In this document: piece by piece, positions 1-10,045 of the stretch
Layout of the letters: every line of letters starts with the position of its first letter
How positions within the stretch are numbered: the first letter of the stretch is position 1
From: Siphonodentalium dalli
Lineage: Eukaryota; Mollusca; Scaphopoda; Gadilida; Siphonodentaliidae
Reading direction: 5' to 3'
DNA: 64,000 bases
Assembly: GCA_032622095.1 (NCBI GenBank)
Contig: CP136061.1
Coordinates: forward strand, 98,205,345-98,269,344
Translations under genes and position numbers: made by a program
Notes under the pieces: model-generated
What the model was told of the DNA's origin: nothing
The model's input: only the letters and a program-made list of their open reading frames with translations
The model's database searches: none

Positions 1-139
1 ATGATCTCGGTGGGGTAGCTTCAGTCTTTAATTTTAAAGGGACACTAGGCTCTCACTGGGGATGATTATTAAAGTGACACTCACTATGGATGAATGTTAA
101 AGTAACGCATGGCGCACACTGTGGGATAATGTTAAAGTG

Positions 140-385
140 ACACTCGCATTGAAAAGTTCAAAAAGTTCAAAAAGTTCAAAAATTAAAAAATTTTCAAAAA
201 CTTCAAAAAGTTCAAAAAGTTCAAAAATTTAAAAAACTTACAAAATTTCAAAAATTTCGAAAAAATTCAAAAACTTAAAAAAATTTCAAAAACTTAAAAA
301 ACTTCACAAATTTCACAAATTTCACAAATTTCACAAATTTCACAAATTTCACAAATTTCAAAAAACTTCAAAAATTAAACAAAAT
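140..385. repeat. A-rich low-complexity tract
   Basis: The tract is made of short imperfect units such as aaaaagttc, followed by six or so copies of tttcacaaa. No open frame or hairpin of note is present. It reads as simple-sequence expansion. Confidence 0.8.
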
Positions 386-450
386 TCAGGATTTAGTCAT
401 AAATGTGACCCGCTATATCAAATCCAGTCGGAAGTCGGGATTTTTTTTAT

Positions 451-490
451 CCTGTGCCAATGCATTCTCTTATATATGCGAGTCGACCAG
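451..490 (+). mobile_element. Fragment of piggyBac-type MITE hairpin
   Basis: About 40 bases match the left half of the internal hairpin found in the four full MITEs of this window (gccaatgcattctcttata and following, up to gagtcgacca). The match then stops at a GGC repeat. The terminal repeats and the other hairpin arm are absent, so this is a broken copy or a recombination scar. Confidence 0.6.
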
Positions 491-491
491 C

Positions 492-531
<40 letters not shown>

Positions 532-640
532 CGTAATGCGCATGTCAACGCCGCGCCGCCGCCGGCGGCGGCGGCGGCAACTACATAATCCTATGACATG
601 CAAAGAAATTGGCGGCGGCGCTGCCGCCGGCGGTTCAGTA
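491..640. repeat. GGC/GCC trinucleotide repeat with palindromes
   Basis: A run of GGC triplets is followed by GCC-GGC palindromic blocks near 553-580 and 611-633. Open frames across it give poly-Ala or poly-Arg and are artefacts of the repeat. Shorter GGC blocks recur near 2593-2625, on the other side of the ATPase gene. Confidence 0.85.
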
Positions 641-783
641 TTTAGTCAAAAATATGGCTTGTTTCCATTCATCGGAAAGCTATGGGGGTACGGTGGTGAG
701 CGCCACTGAAAAAAGCAAGTGAGCGAGGGAAAAAAGAGAAAAATAACATGACAAGTAGTACATAGTACAATTTATTATATTAA

Positions 784-2508
784 CTATTCACAGTCACTTT
801 CGTCCGAATTGTCATCACTTTCGTCAGATGTGTCATTTGTTTCGTCCATGAACTTTTCTAGCAATGGTCTGTACTTTAATATTGACATTTTCACTGCATC
901 ACGATCTTCAAAACCATTCTTCATATATTTCTCCACTTTATCCATGACACTGTTGTGCAGAGTACCATTGCGCAGCCACATATTCTTTATTATTGTCCAA
1001 GCATAAACATTCATAAATAGCCTCATGCCTTCAGTTTTAAGATCTGTACTTTTAAGGTCCTTGTCAGCTTGTACTTTTGCCTCTTTTTCTGTCGAGCCAT
1101 TTTCCATATACGTTTCCACGTTATCACTCCATGCTTCTTGTGCTTTATCTCTACTCTCATCACACAAACTTTTGAAGTATTCATCTTCATTCGATTTAAT
1201 TTTCTTATTCTGACTATCATCCGTGTCCTCAGTTAATTTTCGTTTTAACTTATTTTCTTGACACCAGTTTTTTACGTGTCTCTGGACATCATGCTGATCT
1301 TCGAACAAAAGCCCACAGTCATTGCAAGGGTACGACATGTCTTCTCGAATGCCTATGTTTTTATGGTTTTCTTTATTAATTTCATTGATCTCACCAGGTG
1401 TCCTTATGTCCTTAGTATAGCCATTATGTTGACCCTGGGGCACAATATAATTATATGTCATGCACTCCCGTTGACCAGGGAGATCTCTGTCATCATATTT
1501 CATCTCATTCCGTTGATCCGGGCTATTGTTGTCATCACATTTCACCACATTCTGTTCATCTGGGTGCTCGCTGTCCTTATGTAGATTATATTTCATGCCA
1601 TTCCATTCACCCATATGTTGGTTCGTGTCCTCTTTTAGCACATTCTGTCGCAGCCGTAATGTGTCCGGGGTTGCGGCTTTTAAATCCACCAGTAGGTAAC
1701 CGTACGGTTCACTCGTCGCTTCCGAAAACTCTCGCATCATACGTTGAGGGCATTCAGGATACATCTGTCTTGATAATGTTGAAATTAAACCCTTGTCAAT
1801 TGGATTATTGAACAATACCAAATATTGACAATTTCGTCGTTGCATCGGATCCTTGTTGTAGTAGAAATTCTGGTTCAAACTTATCAAAGATAAGTTCAAA
1901 TGGTGACTTCCTTCGGAATGTAAATCATTAACTCTCTGGTCTTTTGATGAAGTTTGCATCAAGTCATCGAGTACAACTAGATTTTTATACTGGGGGTTGA
2001 TAAGAGAATCCAAGTTTGCTGGTATTCCCCGTATAAAGTTGACCTGAGGGGTGACGGTATACTTTATGTCATCATATAGGGGCTGCCAATATTTATAAAA
2101 CCATATTATTCTGTCAGGTGCGGGTGATATTTTTGAGGCAGACTTTTGTAGCAAGGTTTTCACGAAGTACGTCTTCCCACTAGATGTCGGTCCACTTACA
2201 CATGCCGTGAATGGATGCTTGAAAATAAAATCTTCTTGGACATTGGCCATTGAATCATCAAAGCAGGATGTTATGTCGCTTTGTTGCTGTTTCCCCTGCT
2301 GGTGTTGTAGTATCTGGTGTTGCTGTAATGGCGGTTGTTGTGGCTGATGATGCTGCTGCCTGTTGCTGCTGCTGCTGTTTGTTGCTGCTGCTTGGTGGTG
2401 CTGCTGTGGGTGTCGGTTAACAAACTCAGTGTGCTTAGATTGTACATGTCTTATCAAATCATGGTTCCGCACATACTCACTAGAGCAAATTGAACACTGG
2501 TGCTTCAT
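784..2508 (-). CDS. Zinc-finger / P-loop ATPase, viral packaging ATPase-like
   Basis: An intact 574-residue frame starting at ATG. Residues 5-26 form a C2H2 finger (CSIC...H-x4-H). A Gln/His-rich linker follows (about 34-76). A P-loop NTPase domain comes next, with Walker A GPTSSGKT at 106-113, Walker B LVVLDD at 177-182, and a polar Asn-Gln near 212-213 after a strand, as in HerA/FtsK or A32-like packaging ATPases. A second finger-like C2HC motif lies near residue 395 (PCNDCGLLF...H...C). The C-terminal third is charged and helical with an acidic Ser/Asp/Glu tail. The likely role is ATP-driven DNA packaging or translocation for a Polinton/adintovirus-like element; this is inferred from the fold, not shown. 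A degraded relative of the C-terminal part lies at 57902-58516. No intron is evident, which fits a mobile or viral origin. A domesticated host gene is the alternative. Confidence 0.7.
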   Translation of the reverse strand: MKHQCSICSSEYVRNHDLIRHVQSKHTEFVNRHPQQHHQAAATNSSSSNRQQHHQPQQPPLQQHQILQHQQGKQQQSDITSCFDDSMANVQEDFIFKHPFTACVSGPTSSGKTYFVKTLLQKSASKISPAPDRIIWFYKYWQPLYDDIKYTVTPQVNFIRGIPANLDSLINPQYKNLVVLDDLMQTSSKDQRVNDLHSEGSHHLNLSLISLNQNFYYNKDPMQRRNCQYLVLFNNPIDKGLISTLSRQMYPECPQRMMREFSEATSEPYGYLLVDLKAATPDTLRLRQNVLKEDTNQHMGEWNGMKYNLHKDSEHPDEQNVVKCDDNNSPDQRNEMKYDDRDLPGQRECMTYNYIVPQGQHNGYTKDIRTPGEINEINKENHKNIGIREDMSYPCNDCGLLFEDQHDVQRHVKNWCQENKLKRKLTEDTDDSQNKKIKSNEDEYFKSLCDESRDKAQEAWSDNVETYMENGSTEKEAKVQADKDLKSTDLKTEGMRLFMNVYAWTIIKNMWLRNGTLHNSVMDKVEKYMKNGFEDRDAVKMSILKYRPLLEKFMDETNDTSDESDDNSDESDCE

Positions 2509-2664
2509 TTATACTTGACTAAAATATCTCGGGGGTATATGGCTTTCCTTTATACAAATGTTCCTTATAACCTCAAATCTGTCCTGTATTAACGGCGGCG
2601 GCGTTTGCGGACGGCGTTTTTTCCACCGGACTTTCAATAGCCTTCGAAAATTTAGGTAAATTAC

Positions 2665-2886
2665 TCATTTTAGTTCAGTGAATATGTCGTTTGGAGTTTT
2701 CTTTTTAACTTTTCCAATGTTTGTCTTCTTCGCTCTTCCTCCTTTTATCTCTTTAACTTTTATCTTCTTAGATCCGGGTTTCCTTATAAGTTTTTCAGGT
2801 TTCACTTCAGTCTTGGGTAGGTACTTCGAGTCATCGTAGGGTACATATTTATTAAGATCAAAGTCATAATAGTGCGGAGTCCCCAT
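2665..2886 (-). CDS. Small Lys-rich basic protein
   Basis: A 73-residue frame with an ATG start, on the same strand as the ATPase and ending 156 bases upstream of its start codon. The N-terminus is Tyr/Asp-rich (GTPHYYDFDLNKYVPYDD). The middle and C-terminus are strongly basic (many KK, KVK and KPGSKK motifs). No domain is recognised. Size, charge and position are compatible with a small DNA-binding or core protein of the same element, but this is inference. It could also be a chance frame. Confidence 0.4.
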   Translation of the reverse strand: MGTPHYYDFDLNKYVPYDDSKYLPKTEVKPEKLIRKPGSKKIKVKEIKGGRAKKTNIGKVKKKTPNDIFTELK

Positions 2887-3344
2887 TCCGGCTAAAGTTC
2901 AAAGTGTACTCTGAAGTAGTAATTTTTATATACGCCAAAATACCATCCAAGACTTTTTTAGAAGATCAACCACGACTACAAGCTGCCAATGCAACACGCT
3001 GGAATTGCCAGCTATAAATCATGATTCGCTCAGTTCTACGAACACCTATACTGGACTCAGTACATTGGCTGCTCTGCACCAAGTGACAAGTGTGCTTCAC
3101 CATGTAGTTCATCTTGCTTGTATTAAATTTATGTTTTGTTATCAAATAAAGTTTACATAAATAAAAAGTGTTCCTACATCAATTATGTGCTGAAATGTAA
3201 TTGAATTACATTTCAAAGTAATTGTAATTGTAATTAATTACATTGTGAAATAGATGTAATGGGAATTGTAATTGTAATTGAAAAATGTTGAAGTAATTGT
3301 AATTGTAATTAATTACATTCAGAAGTAATTGCCCCAAGCCTGAA
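2887..3344. repeat. Intergenic DNA with TGTAAT-type repeat
   Basis: From about 3190 to 3335 the sequence is an imperfect array of aattgtaatt units, partly palindromic (ttaattacat). The first 300 bases hold no recognised feature. Confidence 0.6.
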
Positions 3345-6300
3345 CATAACACTACCCCCTAAAACTTACGCCATGGCTTTGAGTGTCTGAAAGGCAAAAA
3401 TACCACATACTAGTCCTGGCGTTTGACATAACAATTGCGCAAATGGTGATAACACTATGAAACTTGACACATAGGTTCCTTATACACTATTGATCATGTA
3501 TAGACGTTGCGCAGGTCCTTCCTTGGCAACGGTTGCTAGGCAACTATCCCACATCGAAGAAATACAAATATGACTGATATTATGGCAGTTTTAACAATCC
3601 AACCTACGTCATGCAGCATTTTATGGTGAAAATAATATTAGTTGTTGTTCGAGTGGATCTGGCTGGAAAATTACCATAGTTCTTACTTACAGGGGTGGTG
3701 ACGGTTGCTAGGGACATACCTGAAATCGAAAAATGCCGAGCTGACTGATATTATGGTAGTTTTGACAAACTAATATAAACTACGTCATTATCATTTTATG
3801 GTGAAACAATTGTAATAGTTATTGTTAGTGTGGATTCGACTTTAAAAATTTCTATATATTTCTGGTAACGGTTGCTATGGACATACCAGACATCGAAAAA
3901 TGCACACATGGCTGATATTATGGTAGTTTTAACAAACTAAACTACGTCATGTAACATTTTTATATTGAAAACAATTATTATAATTATTGTTAGTGTGAAC
4001 ATGGCAGTAAAGTTGCCGCATTCGTTACCTAACGGATGTGTAATGGTTGCTATGGACATATCCACCTTTGAAAGCACCATATGTATGAGTTTCTGGTAAT
4101 TTAACTGATATAACTGTTTCATAATATGTTATGAGTTTCGGGAAATTTGCATGATATTCTTGTTTCATAATATGCCATATTATGCTTGTATTGACAATAA
4201 TGCATAACTAAAGGTTGTTGTGTTGTGTACTGCTGCATTCTCGTGTGAATCTCGTGTGGCAAATAGGTATTGAGGTATCATTGTTGCTAGGTAACCACCT
4301 ACCATTGACAAATCTTCTTTAAACTGACAGACTATTCAGTTAGTTTTATCAGAATCACATACCTGTGTGGAGTTTATTATTGTTTCTTCCATCAATCGAT
4401 TGTTGGAATACATTTTAATGAGACATGTAAAAATATTGACCCACATTTATGTGGATACCACCTGACCCCCCCCCCCCCCCCATGGAATCGGACATTCGCA
4501 CTACATTTGACAAAGGGATCCATGCAGAACACTCTATCACGGTGTGGTAGCATCCGCATACCAGTTGCTATACGGTATAAACTAACTGTGTTTCCTTCAT
4601 ATCCATGCCATAACTACATACATGTCAATACATAGTCATGAGTCATTTACAAGTCTATAGGAGCTCGTACATGAGCGTGGCCTATATATTTCAGATTGAG
4701 ATACCATGAACTATCATCTGGATCCGGTGACCAATACCCATTTACATGGGCAGCCATGGGCCCATTACCAACCCACAGTAACTAAGGAACAGCATCGAAT
4801 GACGTGTCTTAACTACTGTGTCCATGTCATAGAAAGGGGCCTGGACCGATGCTATACTATTTAGGGTTCGTTCTATTGATTTGCCGTATATACCTGGGTA
4901 CATGTCATGCGTTCATAACTATAGACACCTGTGTATTTGTACTACATGTGGTGTTCATATGGGTCCATAGCGTATGCGTGTCTGTGGTTATAACCTATAT
5001 AGTCATGTAACATGTACATTCATGGGGTGGGTTCATGTCTTACATATAAATGTCTGGTAATAAGGTCATACTAAATCAGCCTGTATACATGGGTTGTCCA
5101 TAGTGGCCCTATATGAGCCTGGGTCCATAGCCAAGCCATGGTGGTGCACACGGCCAATCGATAGGGACCTCCATCCTATAGGGCGTTGGTCGAATGGCTG
5201 AAAACGGACGTACGTATAATGTATTCACATGGAGACGTGGATCCATGCACATGCATTTTGGTCCATGACTCACCCGTAGGCATGGGGTCCATGCGTCTCC
5301 TATATATGTGGATCAGTCCATTGCCTACCAGCATATATGTGAATCTATGAAATGATTAATAACGCCGGTGCCGTAGCTTTTATTTAGGGACCTGTGTCCA
5401 TGTCCTACATATAGGCACCTGTATCACTGCATACATCATTATAGTCACCTGTGTATTAGCACTATTTAAACGTGCCTGGGTCTTTGGTGTAGATATATCA
5501 CGTATAAGGGGTGGGTCCATATCCTACATATAGACAGACATCTGCTTATGTCTGGGTACAATGCAATATGGCATACATATATCGGCCTTGGTCCATGGCC
5601 TACACGTATGGGTATATGTCCATGGCCAACCTACAGTGCCATATGTGTATGGGCTATTTATAAGGGCCCCCATCCTTAACGTTCGTATATGTGGCATCGG
5701 TCCAATATCTATATATAGGTTGGTCTGTCATAAAACTGTCTGATAATTATGTTCATACCATATATAGTTTCCTGAATCCATGGTGCACTAATGTATTGTG
5801 CATCGGACTTGGTCTATGGTATCTTAGTACATGGTCTATCTGTGTGCACTTGGGTATTTGCACCATGTAACAGTGTCATGGGCATGGTCATAGATACCAT
5901 ACATGTATGGTTATATGAAGCGGTCTGGTTCATGGACTATACATATCCTACGTCCACAGTCTATATGTATGGACATGGGTCCTGTGACTATATATGTGCC
6001 TGTGTTCCTAACCTAACTATTGTAGGCTAGGGCCATGGCTAACATATTGGTGGCTGACCCTAGATATGTTCTTCATATATAGTAGAGTGGATCCGTGTCT
6101 TACATTATATAACTAGCTGTGTGGGTCTATGGCTTATATAACTAGTATGGCCATGCCTCATATTAAATATAAGCAACAACTTTTCAACTCTCACTTTGAA
6201 TTCCCGATATCTAAACTGATGGAGCATAACGGATAATTGTACCCATATTCTGGTTAGGCTCACACTAACAACATTTATAATTGTTTTCACATAAAAACGT

Positions 6301-6894
6301 TAATACTACCATGATATCAGTCATATGTGCATTTTGGTATTTCGGGTATGACCCTGGCAACAGTTACCACTCATATAAGTAAGAATTATATGGTATTTTT
6401 TTCAGCCAGCTCAACACTAATAACAACTATTCTAATTGTTTTCAACATAAAAGTGCTATTAGGTGTAGTTTAGTTTGTTAAAGCTACCATAATATCAGTC
6501 ATATGTGCATTTTTACAGTGTGTGTGTGTGTCCCTAGCAACCGTCACCCCCTGAAAGTAAGAAATATGGTAATTTGTCAGTCAGGTCAAAACTGACAACA
6601 ATTATGTTCACCATAAACATGCTACACGACGTAGTTTAGTTTGTTAAAACACATATAATATCAGTCATATGCATTAATCCGATGCCGGGTAGTTGCCTAG
6701 CAACCGTTGCCAAGAAGAGCCTGTTGCAAATGTCGCCACATGTGAAAATGAGGAGTAGCGTATAAGGAACATATGTGCCAAGTTCCATGCTTTTATCGCC
6801 CTGTTCACAGTTGGTGTGCTTTCTACAACAAGCACTTGGACTAGCGGAAGAGCAAAATGTGACGAGAGCCAATGTAGGGGGTAGGGTTATGTTT
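3345..6894. mobile_element. Long inverted-repeat (foldback) element, about 3.55 kb
   Basis: The left end (cataacactaccccct at about 3345) is the inverted counterpart of the right end (agggggtagggttatg near 6878-6894). The arms cover roughly 3345-4330 and 6160-6894. Each arm contains several direct repeats of about 160-180 bases carrying the phrases ctgatattatggtagtttt, aaactacgtcat and ggttgctagg. The repeats recur inverted in the other arm (gtttagtttgttaaa, atcagtcatatgtgcat). No transposase frame is present, so it is non-autonomous. The superfamily is not identifiable from the ends alone. Confidence 0.65.
4560..6110. repeat. Degenerate satellite inside the foldback element
   Basis: The centre between the arms is filled with diverged short repeats. 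They recombine a few phrases: gggtccatg, cctacatata, tatgggcctg, cacctgtgt. The open frames here (for example 5561-5743 and 5791-6030) are Tyr/Met/His-rich products of the repeat and are not genes. Confidence 0.6.
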
Positions 6895-6959
6895 TTACAA
6901 GTATTGACCACTTATCATAGGTATAGTTGCTAATCCCGCATATTATATTGCAGGAGTGA

Positions 6960-7400
6960 TATCTGTGCAGTTTTTAAAACAAATTGCTTGCGCCTACGTA
7001 ATGAATAGCCCGAGAAATTTGACATCGAATAGGACAGTTTGTCTAAAAAAAATCGTCATTTTTTGGGGTCATTATGTTATTTTATATCCATATCCGCGAA
7101 ATTAATTTAATTCCCCCAGTTGAATTTGTATCTCTGGTTCAAGAATTGTGTATTGCACAATACTGAGTACATTTGGTATATGTTTCGGCTGAAAAATTGT
7201 TATATCATCCCATTATTCCTATGATTGTGAAAAACTTAAATTTTTTTTATTTTTTTGATGGAATAAATTGGTTAACTCCGAAAGCTCATCTCCGATTTTA
7301 CGGAACTTTTCGTGACGCATCCGCGATGTTATGGCCTAAATAATATAAAAAAATCAGCTTTCCCGGATTTATTTCCTTACTTTTCCCCATTCGCGCCTAA
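6960..7400. other. Unannotated AT-rich spacer
   Basis: This is the spacer between two foldback elements. No coding frame, hairpin or repeat was recognised. Confidence 0.5.
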
Positions 7401-9685
7401 TAGTCCAGTGCATTTATGAGAAAAAAATACCACACCCGGAACTAATTGCAACAAAATTTTTTTTTGCTGGAATAAGTACATAAACCCTCCATAAACAACA
7501 TACTAAAAATCAGCAAAAATCGGAAAAAGGGAAATTGGTGAATTTCGTGAAATAAATTTGGGGAAAATTTGTCAAATCATCAATTTATGGATTTTCATGG
7601 ATGCATATAAAAACAATCAAATTCACAAATCCTCCAAATGGTATGTGTATTGTGTCGACCTCAATTTCCTGAACCCAGTACTGAAAACCAGTCCTAGATT
7701 CATTACGTATTTTTCGAGTTGTGTGCCTTCAAAAACGCGAGTTTATCTGATTTCGGCCCATTTTCGGGGCCTCAATTTCGAAGAATGAGCCAAAATGCCT
7801 TATTTATGATTAATTATTAAATAAACTAGAGCAAACTGAAGAGATTTTTCAGTGTTATAGTAATTTCCTCACTAGATTAAACACAAAATATGATTAATAT
7901 GTGTATTTATAATTAAGAAGAAGATTATATTCTCAAACAAAATGTGTGTTCCATTGTATGGACTTGGCCAATTTTGCCTCTGACACTGAATGTGTGTGAT
8001 GAAATGCAATATTTGAGGTCATGTAACTCAATAATTTAATACCCATATGCCATGCTTTTCTTATAACCTTTTAAGTATGTTGGATTGAACAAATTGTAAA
8101 GGTATTAACAGGACATTATTTAAGAAAATCAACTTATGGCCCTTTGAATACTTAGTTTTAGCTTGTTTCCAAAGATGCCAGTTTGAGGCATTTTTGACCA
8201 ATCTAAAAGGTTTTGGGCCATTAAAACAAAAAACAATGGGTGTTTTAATGTGTAAAATTATTTGAACTTTCCTCCCACAACACTTTACTGATAAAAAATT
8301 AGCCTTACATTGGTTATGCCATAGTATTTCACTTGATTTCTTTCATTTTTCAGGAAACTGACTCCAAATTTTAACGTTGGTATAGGGGTAGGAAAAATCA
8401 CAAAATGCAATCTTATCACCAAATTACAGCCATTTCAGACACAATGTTGTTTTCTTCCAGTTTGTGTACATTCCTGTTGCATTTTAAAACTGCTTAATAC
8501 GTTATCGGACGTTGATTTATAATTTTATGGTTATGTTGTATAAAAACAATCTCAAAATAGACAATTTGACATTTCACTGCCAAATTATGACAAAAAATAT
8601 TATGGCTCTGTCAATAAACATAAACAAAGGAAATATGAATGATGAATGAAAGAACAATGTAAGCAGAAACTGTTAATATAAAGTTTTCTGCTTCAAGATG
8701 CATAATTTTGAAGATTTTGTTGATATGCTTTCCCCTACCCCATTTTTCTGCCGTTCAAATTTGGAGTATGTTTCCACAATGATGAGTGAAATCCAGTGAC
8801 ATTCATTGGTATAACCATTGAAATGCTATTTTCTCAACAAAAATATGATTTAAGAGGACATATCACATAATTTTACACAATAAACGTTCGTTAATTTTTC
8901 TGAATATGCCTAAAATCCTTTTAAAATTGACAAAAACGTCCCACAATAGCATTTTCGGAAAAGAGGCTAGACTAAGAGTTCATATAACCATATTTTTATT
9001 TTCTTCACCAATGTATTTGGAAATTCCTTCACAATTTGTTCAATCTAGTATTCTCAAAATGTTATGAGAAAAGCAGAGCATATGGATATTAATTTATTGA
9101 GTTACATGACCTCAAATATGGCATTTCATCTTTGTCAAGGCAAATTTGGCTAAGTCCATACAATGGAACACACATTTTGTTTGAGATTATTTTATTCTCC
9201 TTATTCATAGATGCACATATTAATCATATTTTGTGTTTTATCTAGTGAGGAAATTACTAAAACAGTGAAAAAGTAATTAATTTTGCTCTAGTTTTTTAAA
9301 TAATTAACCATATAATACGGCATTTGGCTCATTCTGCGAAATTAAGGCTCCAAAATCAGGTAAACTCGCGTTTTTGAAGGCACACAACTCGAAAAATTCT
9401 TAAGGAATCTGGGAATGGTTTCCAGTTCTGGATTCAGGAAAATGTGGTCGACAAAATGATATTGTAGGACTTGTTAATTTGAATTTTTTATATACATTCA
9501 TGAAAACCCATAAATTGATGATTTGACCAAATTTTCTCATTTTTTTTTCACGAAATTCACTAATTTCCCTTTTTCCGATTTTTGCCGATTTTTAGTATGT
9601 TGTTTATGGAGGGTATATGTACCAATTCCAGCAAAACAATTATGTTGCAATTAGTTCTGGGTAAAACCATAAATGCACTGGACTA
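7401..9685. mobile_element. Foldback element with arms of about 1 kb
   Basis: The terminal inverted repeats are tagtccagtgcatttatg at 7401 and its reverse complement ending at 9685. The arms pair for most of their length: 7401-8100 matches the inverse of about 8990-9685, including the phrases around ctcactagattaaacac and ggaacacacattttg. The flanks are taa on both sides, a possible 3-bp target-site duplication. There is no transposase. A truncated left arm recurs at 21141-21373. Confidence 0.75.
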
Positions 9686-9732
9686 TAATGTGCCTGGACT
9701 ATTACTCGAAATATTCAATCCCCAATGATTAG

Positions 9733-10045
9733 ATAATCCACACAAGGACTGTCTCTTCTAAGTATATACATTCATGAAGATCCACACAAGGACTGTCTCT
9801 TCTAAGTATATACATTCATGAAGATCCACACAAGGACTGTCTCTTCTAAGTATATACATTCATGAAGATCCACACAAGGACTGTCTCTTATAAGTATATA
9901 CATTCATGAAGATCCACACAAGGACTGTCTCTTATAAGTATATACATTCATGAAGATCCACACAAGGACTGTCTCTTATAAGTATATACATTCATGAAGA
10001 TCCACACAAGGACTGTCTCTTATAAGTATATACATTCATGAAGAT
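9733..10045. repeat. 44-bp tandem repeat, about 7 copies
   Basis: The unit gatccacacaaggactgtct plus 24 more bases ending in cattcatgaa is repeated head to tail almost without change. The only regular variant is ctcttcta versus ctcttata. The first copy is slightly diverged (gataatcc). The unit does not encode a continuous peptide repeat of obvious meaning. Confidence 0.9.

Noticed and set aside
418-709. Poly-Ala and poly-Arg frames on both strands
   Set aside because: Produced by the GGC triplet repeat.
784-2508. Antisense plus-strand frames (809-1006, 1258-1584, 1455-1811)
   Set aside because: Shadows of the long ATPase frame.
9733-10045. Possible CRISPR array
   Set aside because: Units are contiguous and nearly identical with no unique spacers; the DNA is eukaryotic.
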